A stretch of DNA of 49,566 nt from Crenalkalicoccus roseus (GTDB taxonomy: Bacteria; Pseudomonadota; Alphaproteobacteria; Acetobacterales; Acetobacteraceae), in contig NZ_SJDM01000016.1 of assembly GCF_004761865.1 (NCBI RefSeq), forward strand, positions 1 through 49,566. The letters are read 5' to 3'. Below, in pieces: positions 17,295-27,636 of the stretch. The translations under genes and the position numbers were made by a program. Under the pieces are notes generated by a model. That model had not been told where the DNA came from and did no database searches. It saw only the letters and a program-made list of their open reading frames with translations. Position 1 is the first letter of the stretch. Every line of letters starts with the position of its first letter.

Positions 17295-17650
17295 GCGCCG
17301 GATTCCGGATTGTTTCCATCCCGTCATGCGCGCCAGCGGCGCCCTTTCCGGTTCGGAAAACGGCTTCAGGCTTCCAGTTGCTTCCAGTGCCGGAGCCGCG
17401 TTCGAGAGCACCGCTGGTCGAACTCGCCGCCCTGATCGACCGGGCGGCGGCCGCCGCCACTTGGACGGCTTCGCCCTCCACGAGCCCGCCCCCGACTGCC
17501 CCGTGGAGGCGATCACCTGGACCCAGGCCCGGGGATGGGGAGCCGTGCGCGCGCCCTGCGGCGCGTGGTCGGGCTCCCGCCCTTGGCTTGGCTGGCTGCG
17601 GGTCGCACCGGGCGCCTGCGCCGTCGGCATGGCCTGAGGGCTGGCTGGGC
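17295..17650. other. 356-bp stretch with no supported gene
   Basis: No frame carries a recognisable protein from start to stop. Two short runs, LVELAALIDRAAAAA (about 17420-17460, plus) and DGFALHEPAPDCPVEAITW (about 17465-17520, another plus frame), are mildly protein-like. They could be a decayed or frameshifted small gene. A 10-bp near-tandem CTTCCAG repeat lies near 17370. It ends at the ccmB stop codon. Confidence 0.4.
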
Positions 17651-18310
17651 CTACTCCACCCGCAGCGCCGCGCCGGCCGCGAGCGGGGCGAGCGGCATCG
17701 CCGCCGCCAGCAGCGCCGCCAGCAGCAGCAGGTAGGGCCGGGCGGAAAGCCCCGCCGCCGCCGCCTCGATCCCGGCCGCGCCGAAGATGACGGCGGGGAT
17801 CGCCAGCGGCAGCACGAGCAGCGGCAGCAGCACCCCGCCGCGCCGTGCCCCGAGCGTCAGCGCCGCCCCGGCCGTGCCGAGAAGCGAGAGGAACCCCGCC
17901 GCGAGGCCGAGCGCGGCCATCGCTGCCGGCCAGGCTTCGGCCGGCAGGTTGAGCAGCGCCGCGGCGACCGGGGTGGCGAGGAGCAGCGGCAGGCCGGTGG
18001 TCAGCCAGTGCGCCACCGCCTTCGCCGCCGCCACGGCGGCAGGCGGCAGGCCGGAGAGCAGAAGCTGGTCGAGCGAGCCGTCCTCGGCATCGGCGCCGAA
18101 CAGGCGGTCGAGCGGCAGCAGGGCGGCGAGCAGGGCGGCAGCCAGCAGCGCGCCCGGGGCGAGGCGTGCCAGCGCCTCCGGCGCCGGACCGATGCCGAAG
18201 GGAAAGAGCGCGGCGACGAGGACGAAGAACAGCACCGCCGCCAGCGTGTCCGCCGGATGGCGGAGCGCGAGCCGCAGCTCCCGCCCGAGCAGGGCGCGCC
18301 AGCCGGTCAT
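17651..18310 (-). CDS. ccmB: heme exporter membrane subunit CcmB
   Basis: The 219-residue polytopic protein starts ALLGRELRLALRHPADTLAA and continues LFFVLVAALFPFGIGP, both typical of CcmB. EDGSLDQLLLSGLPPAAVAAAKAVAHW near residue 78 is the conserved cytoplasmic loop that contacts CcmA. Six membrane segments are expected. CcmB forms the CcmABCD machine that releases holo-CcmE for c-type cytochrome maturation. Normally ccmB follows ccmA directly. Here the Hint/RTX gene lies between them, and no ccmC or ccmD follows within the window, so the locus is rearranged. Confidence 0.88.
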   Translation of the reverse strand: MTGWRALLGRELRLALRHPADTLAAVLFFVLVAALFPFGIGPAPEALARLAPGALLAAALLAALLPLDRLFGADAEDGSLDQLLLSGLPPAAVAAAKAVAHWLTTGLPLLLATPVAAALLNLPAEAWPAAMAALGLAAGFLSLLGTAGAALTLGARRGGVLLPLLVLPLAIPAVIFGAAGIEAAAAGLSARPYLLLLAALLAAAMPLAPLAAGAALRVE

Positions 18311-18430
18311 GACGGAAGGGCGGGGCCGGGCGGCACCCGAAGGACGGGGGGAAGGGACACCCGGCGCTTGTAGGGCAGATCGCGGGCGGCCGGGAGCGCA
18401 CCTCCCCTGCGGGCACGGCGTGTCCCGCCC

Positions 18431-19465
18431 TCAGGCCGCGGCCGCCTCCTCCCCGGACAGCGCCGCCGCCCGCGCGGCGAGGGCGGCGCGCACCGCCTGC
18501 GGCACCTGGCGGTGCGACCTGGCGCGCGGCAGGTCCATCTCCACGACGCAGGCGCCCGTGCCCGCCTCGTGCTCGGCCCAATTGTCGAAATGCCCGCGAT
18601 CGGCGTTGTCCACGAAGCTCTCGGCCGGGGCGCCGTTGGCGAGCAGCAGGCGGTGCTCGGCCAGTTCCACGTGCAGGTAGGTGAACACCTCGGCCGGTGG
18701 CGCCTCGCGCAAGACGGAGACGCCGTTCACCAGCGCCCCCGCCTGCACCAGAACGCCGCTGATGCACAGCGCATGGCCGGGCGAGACCAGCAGGTCGCGG
18801 TGCGGCACGTTCTCGGCCAGAGCGCCGGCGCGAATGCGGATGGGGTTGACCCGCAGCGGGTCGGCGAAGCGGGTGGAAACCGTCTGGCGTCCGACCCAGC
18901 GTACCGGCAGCGCCTCCCCCTCCGCGGTCAGTACCAGGTCGCCGGGCCGCAGCGTCTCGACCGGCACCTCGCCCTTCGGCGTCAGGATGCCGGTGCCGGG
19001 CAGGAAGCAGATGGGCACGATGCGGTCGGCGAACTGCAACTGCTCGGCGCTGTAGATGCGGTTCGTGCCCTCATTGCCGTCGGCGAGGTTGAGATCCCTC
19101 ACCTGGTAGTAGAAGCCGCGGGAATCGGTGCCGGTGGTGATCTGGTAGTCGGCGCGGAGGCCGGAGAAGACCACGGTGTCGATACCCCCGCCGCCGATGA
19201 TGGTGTCATCGCCGGGGCCGCCGATCAGCAGGTCGTCGCCCGGGCCGCCCAGCAACAGGTCGTTGCCGGGGCCACCCCAGATGGTGTCGCGCCCGGGGCC
19301 GCCGATCAGCAGGTCGTTGCCGGCGCCGCCGATCAGCAGGTCGTTGCCCCCGCCGCCGTCGAGGATGTCGTCGCCGCTGCTGCCGAGCAGCGTGTCGTGC
19401 CCGTCGGTGCCCTCGATGATGAGTCCGGCCGGGGCGCTGCTGCCGCCCGAGGAGGTATCGCTCAC
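18431..19465 (-). CDS. Hint-domain protein with N-terminal RTX calcium-binding repeats
   Basis: From the GTG at 19463-19465, which has GGAGA nine bases upstream, the product is 344 residues. Residues 28-102 are glycine-rich RTX nonapeptide repeats (GGxGxDxLx), expected to bind calcium outside the cell. Residue 153 starts a Hedgehog/intein (Hint_2) domain: [20 protein letters not shown], with block-B-like LLVSPGHAL near residue 230 and an [10 protein letters not shown] end. Such domains can cleave the chain autocatalytically at the first Cys. No N-terminal signal peptide is visible, which fits C-terminal type I secretion. The gene sits on the same strand between ccmA and ccmB with its own promoter-like region. 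An upstream GTG at 19522 would add 19 poorly supported residues. Confidence 0.82.
   Translation of the reverse strand: MSDTSSGGSSAPAGLIIEGTDGHDTLLGSSGDDILDGGGGNDLLIGGAGNDLLIGGPGRDTIWGGPGNDLLLGGPGDDLLIGGPGDDTIIGGGGIDTVVFSGLRADYQITTGTDSRGFYYQVRDLNLADGNEGTNRIYSAEQLQFADRIVPICFLPGTGILTPKGEVPVETLRPGDLVLTAEGEALPVRWVGRQTVSTRFADPLRVNPIRIRAGALAENVPHRDLLVSPGHALCISGVLVQAGALVNGVSVLREAPPAEVFTYLHVELAEHRLLLANGAPAESFVDNADRGHFDNWAEHEAGTGACVVEMDLPRARSHRQVPQAVRAALAARAAALSGEEAAAA
19160..19384 (-). repeat. RTX nonapeptide-encoding tandem repeats
   Basis: About eight copies of a 27-bp unit encode GGxGxDxLx repeats. Neighbouring units are nearly identical at DNA level (CCGCCGATCAGCAGGTCGTT recurs), so the array could expand or contract by recombination or slippage. 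Confidence 0.85.
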
Positions 19466-19539
19466 CTGATGGTCTCCATCGCATGCCCAGGGGATGCGGC
19501 CGGAGTGCCTCAGCCGATGCACCGCCGCAGGGCTATCGC

Positions 19540-19566
19540 CTTATAGTTGATTCGATCCCAATACAA
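19540..19566 (-). promoter_or_regulatory. candidate promoter of the Hint/RTX gene
   Basis: Reading the minus strand, TTGTAT (19561-19566) and TATAAG (19540-19545) are separated by 15 bp, somewhat short for sigma-70. They sit in a conspicuous AT-rich patch between the ccmA stop and the Hint gene, suggesting independent transcription. Confidence 0.35.
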
Positions 19567-19592
19567 TCGTTTTCTGGTTTCATTTCGGCCGG

Positions 19593-20216
19593 TCACAGCC
19601 CCAGCGTCACGGCGCCGGGCAGAGGCAACGGCAGGTGGGTGGCGGCCACCACCAGCCCGCCCGCCGCGCGGTGCCGCGCCAGCAGGGCGCCGAACCGCTC
19701 CACCGAGGCGGCATCGAGGCCGGTGGTCGGCTCGTCGAGCAGCCAGAGCGGGGCCCGGGGCGGCCCGTCCCCCGCGGGCAGGCCGAGCGCGAGCCGCGCC
19801 AGCGCCAGCCGTCGCCGCTGCCCCGCGGAGAGCACGCGCACCGGCAGCGCCGCGAGCGGCGCGAGGCCGAGCGCCTCGAGCGCCGACGCCACCCCCTCCT
19901 CCCCCCCGCCCCACAGGCGGGCGTAGAAGAGGAGGTTCTCGCGCGCCGTCAGCGACGGCTTCAGCGCGTCGCCATGGCCGAGATAGCGCAGCCGCGCCGC
20001 ATGCGCCGTGCGGTCTGCCAGCGCGTCCCGCCCCTGCCAGAGCAGCCGCCCCTCGGCCGGGGCCAGCAGCCCGGCCAGGATGCGCAGCAGGCTCGACTTG
20101 CCCGCGCCGTTGGCGCCGGTCAGCAGCAGCGCCCCCCCCGGCCCGAGCGAGAAGGAAAGGCCCCCGAACACCGCCCTCTCGCCCCTGAGGCAGGCGAGAT
20201 CCTGCGCCTCCAGCAT
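19593..20216 (-). CDS. ccmA: heme exporter ATP-binding subunit CcmA
   Basis: The 207-residue ABC ATPase has Walker A GANGAGKSS near residue 35, the signature LSAGQRRRLALARL near 125 and Walker B LWLLDEPTTGLD near 155. It has a short form with no membrane segment, as usual for CcmA. It powers release of heme-loaded CcmE in cytochrome c maturation together with CcmB and CcmC. The ATG at 20216 gives the family N-terminus MLEAQDLACLRGERAVF. Longer in-frame starts exist but are proline-rich and unlikely. It is divergent from acnA across about 110 bp, an arrangement common in Alphaproteobacteria. Its usual partner ccmB is displaced by the Hint/RTX gene. Confidence 0.92.
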   Translation of the reverse strand: MLEAQDLACLRGERAVFGGLSFSLGPGGALLLTGANGAGKSSLLRILAGLLAPAEGRLLWQGRDALADRTAHAARLRYLGHGDALKPSLTARENLLFYARLWGGGEEGVASALEALGLAPLAALPVRVLSAGQRRRLALARLALGLPAGDGPPRAPLWLLDEPTTGLDAASVERFGALLARHRAAGGLVVAATHLPLPLPGAVTLGL

Positions 20217-20326
20217 GCACCGCTCCCGCTCCGCCCCGGCCCGCCCCGTGGACCCGTCCGGTGCGGCGTGCTTAAAACCCGGCCCCGGCGCCTTCCGGCG
20301 CCCCACGGACAGAGGGTTCCCGGACC

Positions 20327-23035
<2,709 letters not shown>

Positions 23036-23072
23036 CGCCAGCGGATGCGGAGGGGGGCGGCGGGCCGCGCCC

Positions 23073-23777
23073 CTACCCCTCCAGCCGGAGGTCGAGCGCC
23101 GCCTCCAGCCGGCGCGCGCCCTCCGGGCTCAGCGCCAGGCGGCGGCGGGCCAGCGGGTCCTCTCCCCGCGTCGCCATCCGGTAGACCCAGCCGCGGCGCA
23201 GGCAGCAGGCAGCGATCTCCCGCCCCAGCCCGCCGGCGAGGTGCGGCCGCCGCTCCGACCAGTCCATGCAGTCGCAGGCGAGGCGCCTGGCCCGCCGTGC
23301 CGCGGCGAGGTCCACGCCGAGCGCGGCGAGTCCCGCCTCTCCCTCCGCGCTCGTCTCCCACCCGCCTTCGGCCGGGCGGAGCCAGGCGCGCCCCGCGAGC
23401 GCGGCGTGCAGCGCCACACCGAGCCGCCCCGCCAGGTGGTCGTAGCAGAGCCGCGCGGCGCGGAACGCCTCGCCATGCGGCCAGGGGCGCCGCGGCGCCA
23501 CCGAAAGGGTCAGGCCGCCCAGCATCTCCAGCGCCGCCGCGACCTCCTCCGAGGCCAGGCGGTGATAGCGGTGCCTTCCCTGGCGGTGCACCGCAACCAG
23601 CCCGCCCTCCGCCAGCCGCGCCAGATGCGCGCTCGCCGCCGAGGCGCCGATGCCGGCGATGCGCGCGAGTTCCCCCGCCGTCAGCGCCTCGCCTCCCAGC
23701 AGCGCCTGCAGCATGGCGGCGCGAGCGGGTTCGCCGAGCAGGGCGGCGGTGGCGGCGAAGGCGGCAGGGGTGGGCAT
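23073..23777 (-). CDS. ArsR-family transcriptional regulator
   Basis: The 234-residue protein starts with an ArsR winged helix: LLGEPARAAMLQALLGGEAL, then ELARIAGIGASAASAHLARL (recognition helix) and HRQGRHRYHRL (wing), residues about 10-75. The C-terminal 150 residues are Ala/Arg-rich and include cysteines in LACDCMDW and AACCLRRGWVYR. They could sense a metal or small molecule, but no classical metal site is evident. It is about twice the length of a minimal ArsR, as in the longer methyltransferase- or stress-linked members. It is divergent from the ABM monooxygenase gene across 117 bp and probably regulates it. Confidence 0.82.
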   Translation of the reverse strand: MPTPAAFAATAALLGEPARAAMLQALLGGEALTAGELARIAGIGASAASAHLARLAEGGLVAVHRQGRHRYHRLASEEVAAALEMLGGLTLSVAPRRPWPHGEAFRAARLCYDHLAGRLGVALHAALAGRAWLRPAEGGWETSAEGEAGLAALGVDLAAARRARRLACDCMDWSERRPHLAGGLGREIAACCLRRGWVYRMATRGEDPLARRRLALSPEGARRLEAALDLRLEG

Positions 23778-23894
23778 GGCGGCGCGCTCCCGGCGGATCC
23801 GGCCGCCCAGCTTGCCACGGAGGGGCGGGGCATGCTTCGCCGCTGCGCGGAGCGGCGCCGGCCATGCCATGGCAGGCTGCCCGGGGAGGGATGC

Positions 23895-24248
23895 ATGATC
23901 GCCGTGATCTTCGAGGTCGAGCCGGCCGAGGGCCAGCTCGACGCCTATCTGGACCACGCGGCGCGGCTGCGCGCCGAGCTGGAGACGATGCCGGGCTTCC
24001 TTTCGGTCGAGCGCTTCCGCAGCCTGGCCAACCCGGCGAAGCTGCTCTCCCTCTCCTTCTGGGAGGATGAGGAGGCGGTACGCCGCTGGCGCAACCACGC
24101 GGCGCACCGCGCCGCGCAGCGCGCGGGTCGGGACGGCGTGTTCGCCGGCTACCGGCTGCGCGTGGCCGCCGTGCTGCGCGACTACGGCCCCGCCGAGCGG
24201 CGGGAGCAGGTCCCGGCGGACAGCAACGCGGCGCACGCCGTGCCCTGA
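23895..24248 (+). CDS. antibiotic biosynthesis monooxygenase (ABM) domain protein
   Basis: The 117-residue single-domain protein reads MIAVIFEVEPAEGQLDAYLD, then ETMPGFLSVERFRSLANPAK and LLSLSFWEDEEAVRRWRNHA with the following HRAAQRAGRDGVFAGYRLRV. This is the dimeric ferredoxin-like ABM fold with its Trp-rich helix. Relatives are cofactor-free monooxygenases or heme/quinone-related proteins; the substrate is unknown. GGGAGGG lies just before the ATG. The gene is divergent from the ArsR-type regulator. REP-like palindromic DNA follows its stop. Confidence 0.78.
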   Translation: MIAVIFEVEPAEGQLDAYLDHAARLRAELETMPGFLSVERFRSLANPAKLLSLSFWEDEEAVRRWRNHAAHRAAQRAGRDGVFAGYRLRVAAVLRDYGPAERREQVPADSNAAHAVP

Positions 24249-24336
24249 AGCGGATCCCGTTCAGGTGGACCCGCCCGAACGGGTGAAGAGGCTCGCACCA
24301 TCAACGCGCCAGAGCAGTTTCCGGAGCGGTGGACCG
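24249..24336. repeat. two palindromic REP-like relics
   Basis: CCCGTTC (24256-24262) pairs with GAACGGG (24277-24283) around AGGTGGAC. AGAGCAGTTTCCGGAGCGGT follows at 24311-24330, which resembles one arm of the common alphaproteobacterial intergenic element built on AGAGCA-TTTCCG and GGTGGAACC. The two look like degenerate copies. The first may also act as a weak terminator for the ABM gene. Confidence 0.4.
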
Positions 24337-24462
24337 GCCGCCGCATGAAGGAGGCGCGATCCGCCAAGGCGTATCGCGCAGGGCTGGCCGGCGCCCCCGA
24401 TCGCTGCGACAAGGGCCGGGGCGGGCCATCCGCCGCGGGTCAGGGGCAGCAGGGGCAGGGGG

Positions 24463-26277
24463 ATGAGCGCCGAGCAGATCGCGATCAGCGGCATCCTGGT
24501 CGCGACGATGCTGATGTTCCTCTGGGGGCGCTGGCGCCACGACATGGTGGCGCTCGGCGCGCTGCTCGCCTGCGTGCTGGCGGGGCTGGTGCCGGCCGCG
24601 GAGGCGTTCAGCGGCTTCGGCCACCCGGCGGTGATCACCGTCGCCGCGGTGCTGGTGCTGAGCCGGGCGCTGCAGACCTCGGGGGCGGTGGACGCGCTGG
24701 CGCAGCGCGTGCTGCCGCAGCGCGCCGGGCCGGGGCTGACGATCGCGGCGCTCACCCTGCTCGCCGCGGTGCTCTCGGCCTTCATGAACAATGTCGGCGC
24801 GCTGGCGCTGCTGATGCCGGTGGCGATCCAGCTCGCGGCGAAGCAGGAGGTGCCGGCGGGGCGGCTGCTGATGCCGCTTGCCTTCGGCTCCATCCTCGGC
24901 GGGATGACGACGCTGATCGGCACGCCGCCCAACCTGATCGTCGCCGGCTTCCGTGCCGAGGCGAAGGGCGAGGGCTTCGCCATGTTCGACTTCACCCCGG
25001 TCGGGCTGGCGGTGGCGGGGGCGGGCATCGCCTTCATCGCCCTGCTCGGCTGGCGGCTGGTGCCGGCGCGCGCGCGCGCCGACGCGGAGGGATTCGACGT
25101 CGGCGCCTACCTGACCGAGGCGCGGGTGCCCGAGGGGGCCAAGGCGGTCGGCATGCGCCTCCGGGAGGTGGAGGCGGCGATGGAGGAGGCCGGCGCCCAG
25201 GTGGTCGGCATCATCCGCGACGAGCGGCGGCTGCGCCTGGCGCGGCCGTGGCAGAAGGTGCGGGCGGGGGACATCCTGATGCTGGAGGCGGAGCCGGAGG
25301 GGCTCGCCTCCAGCCTGTCCGCCCTCGGCCTCGCGCTGGAGGAGGCGGTGCGGCCCGACCCCGAGGGGCAGGCGGAGCGGCAGACCCGTCGGGAGGGGGC
25401 GGAGGCGCCCGAGGGCGCGGAGGAGGTGGTGCTGCTGGAATATGCGGTGCTGCCCGGCTCGCCGCTGGCCGGCCGCTCCGCCTCCGATCTCCGCCTGCGC
25501 TCGCGCCTGGGCGTGAACCTGCTCGGCGTCTCGCGGCGGGGGCGGGTGGAGACGGCGCGGCTGCGCAGCATGGTGCTGCGGGAAGGCGACGTGCTGCTGA
25601 TGCAGGGGCCGGCCGAGAGCCTCGCGGAATTCGCCGCCGAGTCGGGCTGCGTGCCGCTGGCGCCGCGGGAGCTGCGCCTGCCGGACCGGCGGCAGATCGC
25701 GCTTGCCTCGGCGATCATGCTGGGCGCCATCGCCGCCGCGGCCTTCGGCCTGGTGCCGGCGGCGGTGGCCTTCGCCGCCGGCGTGCTGGCGGCGATGGCG
25801 ACGCGGCTGGTGCCGCCGCGCTCGGTCTATGGCGCGGTGGACTGGACGGTGGTGGTGCTGCTCGGGGCGCTGATCCCGGTCGCAGGCGCGATGGAGAGCA
25901 CGGGCACCGCCGACCTTGCCGCCCGCACCCTGCTGGAGGGGGTGGCGGGGGGCGAGGCGGTGCTGGCGCTCGGGCTGATCCTGCTGGTGACGATGACGAT
26001 CTCGGATTTCGTCAACAACGCCGCGACCGCGGCGGTGATGTGCCCGATCGCCGTCGGCACCGCGGCCGGGCTCGGCGCCAACCCTGACCCGTTCCTGATG
26101 GCGGTCGCGGTCGGCGCCTCCTGCGCCTTCCTGACCCCGATCGGGCACCAGAACAACACGCTGATCCTGGGGCCCGGCGGGTTCCGCTTCGGCGACTACT
26201 GGCGGCTTGGCCTGCCGCTCGAGCTGATCGTGCTTGTGGTGGCGGTGCCGGTGATCCTGCTGGTCTGGCCGCTGTGA
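24463..26277 (+). CDS. SLC13-family (CitT/DASS-like) permease with RCK_C domains
   Basis: The 604-residue inner-membrane protein has two halves of hydrophobic helices around a soluble centre. The N-terminal half includes TLLAAVLSAFMNNVGALALL and SILGGMTTLIGTPPNLIVAG, the latter the S-N-T/G-T-P-P-N hairpin of the family. Residues about 205-400 hold two TrkA-C/RCK_C-like regulatory modules (LREVEAAMEEAGAQVVGIIR and VNLLGVSRRGRVETARLRSM). The C-terminal half repeats the hairpin motif (TISDFVNNAATAAVMCPIAV and SCAFLTPIGHQNNTLILGPG). It probably transports a dicarboxylate, sulfate or similar anion with sodium. GGGGCAGGGGG precedes the ATG. The gene is convergent with the acyltransferase gene. Confidence 0.9.
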   Translation: MSAEQIAISGILVATMLMFLWGRWRHDMVALGALLACVLAGLVPAAEAFSGFGHPAVITVAAVLVLSRALQTSGAVDALAQRVLPQRAGPGLTIAALTLLAAVLSAFMNNVGALALLMPVAIQLAAKQEVPAGRLLMPLAFGSILGGMTTLIGTPPNLIVAGFRAEAKGEGFAMFDFTPVGLAVAGAGIAFIALLGWRLVPARARADAEGFDVGAYLTEARVPEGAKAVGMRLREVEAAMEEAGAQVVGIIRDERRLRLARPWQKVRAGDILMLEAEPEGLASSLSALGLALEEAVRPDPEGQAERQTRREGAEAPEGAEEVVLLEYAVLPGSPLAGRSASDLRLRSRLGVNLLGVSRRGRVETARLRSMVLREGDVLLMQGPAESLAEFAAESGCVPLAPRELRLPDRRQIALASAIMLGAIAAAAFGLVPAAVAFAAGVLAAMATRLVPPRSVYGAVDWTVVVLLGALIPVAGAMESTGTADLAARTLLEGVAGGEAVLALGLILLVTMTISDFVNNAATAAVMCPIAVGTAAGLGANPDPFLMAVAVGASCAFLTPIGHQNNTLILGPGGFRFGDYWRLGLPLELIVLVVAVPVILLVWPL

Positions 26278-26302
26278 GGGCGGCCCCGGCACCCCGCCGC
26301 CG

Positions 26303-26971
26303 TCAGGCGGCGGGCAGGCCGCGGCGCTCCTCGGCGCAGCCCCCGACCACGAAGCCGTAGAAATCCGGTCGCCGGCGCCGCCCGTCGGCGAGCACGAGGT
26401 CGATCGGCGCCACCGCGGGCTGGCGCAGCCCGTAGGCCTGGACCATCGGCCCCACCGGCACGAAGCGCACGCCGGTGGCGCGCAGCAGGCGCAGCAGGGT
26501 CGGCTCCATCAGCGCGCACCAGTGGGTGAGGCCGAGCTCGAGGCTGGCGCGCAGGATGCCCTGCATCAGGCCGAGGCGGACCAGCGGCTCCCACGCCCCG
26601 CCCATGGGCCGGCAGCGCTTGGAAAGGGCGAAGCGCGAGATCTCCCCGACAGTATGCATGGGCAGGTCGCGCAGGATGTCGGCATCGCAGTAGCGCAGCA
26701 TCGGCAGCCCGCCGCTGGCCCCGAGGACCAGCCGCGCGGTCCCGACCAGTTCTCCGCTACGGCGGTGGCGGAGCAGCACGTGGCGCGAGCAGGGGTCGAA
26801 CTCGTCCTGCTCCAGATCCTGGCCGGGCTGGCCGGGCAGGATGCCCCGTTCGAGGCAGAACACCTGATGGCGCAGCCGCTGCGCCTCCCGCACCGCTTCC
26901 TCCGTTTCCGCGAGTTCGACCGAAAGGTGGCGGGCGATCGCGAAGACCGCCTCGACGGCTTGAATATTCAT
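26303..26971 (-). CDS. PEP-CTERM/exosortase system-associated acyltransferase (GNAT-like)
   Basis: From ATG 26971 the product is 222 residues. It resembles the exosortase-associated N-acyltransferase family, related to FeeM-type N-acyl amino acid synthases. The start LRHQVFCLERGILP, the acidic QDEFDPCSRHVLLRHR, the GNAT core GELVGTARLV and TVGEISRFALSKRCR support this. Family members are encoded close to exosortase/EPS loci and are thought to make an acylated amine. A GTG ten codons upstream (27001) is possible but has no ribosome-binding site, whereas GGGA stands seven bases before 26971. It diverges from the PEP-CTERM gene region 720 bp away, which supports the functional link. No exosortase gene is in the window. 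Confidence 0.75.
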   Translation of the reverse strand: MNIQAVEAVFAIARHLSVELAETEEAVREAQRLRHQVFCLERGILPGQPGQDLEQDEFDPCSRHVLLRHRRSGELVGTARLVLGASGGLPMLRYCDADILRDLPMHTVGEISRFALSKRCRPMGGAWEPLVRLGLMQGILRASLELGLTHWCALMEPTLLRLLRATGVRFVPVGPMVQAYGLRQPAVAPIDLVLADGRRRRPDFYGFVVGGCAEERRGLPAA

Positions 26972-27027
26972 TGGGTCCCATTCCCCCGCCCCGTTGAACA
27001 CGAGATGGTTATCAGGAACCGGGTGCG

Positions 27028-27171
27028 ATGAGAAAGAGAAAATCCGCTCGCGAGAGGCTATTCAACGAATGCGCTGACACTGTTCGGACTATGTCCGGCT
27101 TACTGGTTCTTTATGTGGCGACTTTGTGGCAAAGCATGACACTACTGGAAGGCTTGGTTGGTCCGAATTGA
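27028..27171 (+). CDS. 47-residue candidate small membrane protein
   Basis: An ATG at 27028 opens a 47-codon frame: a basic start MRKRKSARERLFNECADTV is followed by one hydrophobic stretch (MSGLLVLYVATLWQSMTLLE) and a stop at 27169. This is a plausible single-span protein. AGGA lies about 11 bases before the ATG. Codon use is clearly less GC-biased than in neighbours. I do not recognise the sequence. The frame could also be chance in an AT-richer regulatory region. Confidence 0.3.
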   Translation: MRKRKSARERLFNECADTVRTMSGLLVLYVATLWQSMTLLEGLVGPN

Positions 27172-27256
27172 TGAATGATGTTGTTAAGCAACGAAAGCTT
27201 CAGACCCGCCGGGATTGTCCAAGAGGGTGCGGAAAGGCAGGGTTAATTCATGAACC

Positions 27257-27382
27257 ATGAATTTGTACGGGATTGTGATGAAGCCTCTGCTGTCCTGCTT
27301 GATCCTGGCTTTCATGGCGGATCGGGGCAGCTCGGCCGGTGTGGGGATGATTGCAGAAGGCATTGAAACGATAAAAGAATAA
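27257..27382 (+). CDS. 41-residue candidate ORF with EAL-like C-terminal motif
   Basis: The frame starts ATG 27257 (MNLYGIVMKPLLSCLILAFM) and ends GVGMIAEGIETIKE before a TAA at 27380. The end resembles the conserved V-I-A-E-G-V-E-T segment of EAL phosphodiesterases, and the preceding hydrophobic part aligns loosely with the helix before it. If real this is a remnant of a larger gene; chance is equally possible. No good ribosome-binding site is present. Confidence 0.18.
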   Translation: MNLYGIVMKPLLSCLILAFMADRGSSAGVGMIAEGIETIKE

Positions 27383-27422
27383 TCCGCCTCGCCGCGTCGC
27401 CCAGAAGGCGTAGCAGGGCAGA

Positions 27423-27441
27423 CTGTAAAGTTTTCCGACAG
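27423..27441 (-). promoter_or_regulatory. upstream activator-site candidate 1 for the PEP-CTERM promoter
   Basis: Read on the minus strand this is CTGTCGGAAAACTTTACAG. It lies inside a longer perfect inverted repeat (CAGACTGT at 27419-27426 with ACAGTCTG at 27438-27445). It matches the second site at 27542-27560 in 14 of 19 positions. Its centre is about 190 bp upstream of the -24 GG of the sigma-54 promoter, within the range used by NtrC-type activators. Confidence 0.45.
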
Positions 27442-27541
27442 TCTGGGCCGCCAGAAGGCAGCGGGGCCAGGGCACGGGCGGTGCGCCGCGGGCGCCGCGA
27501 CCGGGGGTTGCGCCGACCCTCCGGGCTACCGCGGCGCGGCG

Positions 27542-27560
27542 CTGTCGGAGTTCTTGACAA
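27542..27560 (+). promoter_or_regulatory. upstream activator-site candidate 2 for the PEP-CTERM promoter
   Basis: CTGTCGGAGTTCTTGACAA contains TGTC-N9-GACA dyad symmetry and shares CTGTCGGA, CTT and ACA in register with the first site. Its centre is about 71 bp upstream of the -24 element. Two spaced copies in opposite orientation are what an NtrC-like (PrsR-like) enhancer-binding protein would need. Confidence 0.45.
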
Positions 27561-27620
27561 CCAAACCGTGATCCCGATTCCGCAACAAGAATCGCCTTCC
27601 GAATCAATGGCTTGGGAATC

Positions 27621-27636
27621 TGGCACGGTCCCTGCA
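27621..27636 (+). promoter_or_regulatory. sigma-54 (-24/-12) promoter of the PEP-CTERM gene
   Basis: TGGCACGGTCCCTGCA matches the sigma-54 consensus TGGCACG-N4-TTGCA at every fixed position except one T. The GG and GC dinucleotides have the obligatory 12-bp register. It lies 56 bp before the PEP-CTERM start codon. PEP-CTERM regulons are known to include the PrsK/PrsR two-component system, whose regulator belongs to the sigma-54 activator class. Confidence 0.8.

Noticed and set aside
17295-17637. Plus-strand frame continuing after the small secreted protein
   Set aside because: Product is Arg/Ser/Pro-rich without a family; the better-supported frame stops at 17294.
15332-18373. 1013-codon plus-strand frame across DUF3422, the secreted protein gene and ccmB
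   Set aside because: It crosses several real genes in antisense and has no domain; composition is typical of a GC shadow.
24301-26292. 663-codon minus-strand frame opposite the SLC13 permease
   Set aside because: Arg/His/Gln-rich, without motifs; the plus strand has duplicated transporter hairpins.
27116-27131. TGGCGACTTTGTGGCA as a second sigma-54 promoter
   Set aside because: GG and GC are in register, but the fifth to seventh and thirteenth positions deviate, and no convincing gene follows directly.
27257-27382. Calling the MIAEGIET peptide a true EAL phosphodiesterase fragment
   Set aside because: Only about eight residues match, neighbouring frames do not continue the domain, and such a short match can be chance.
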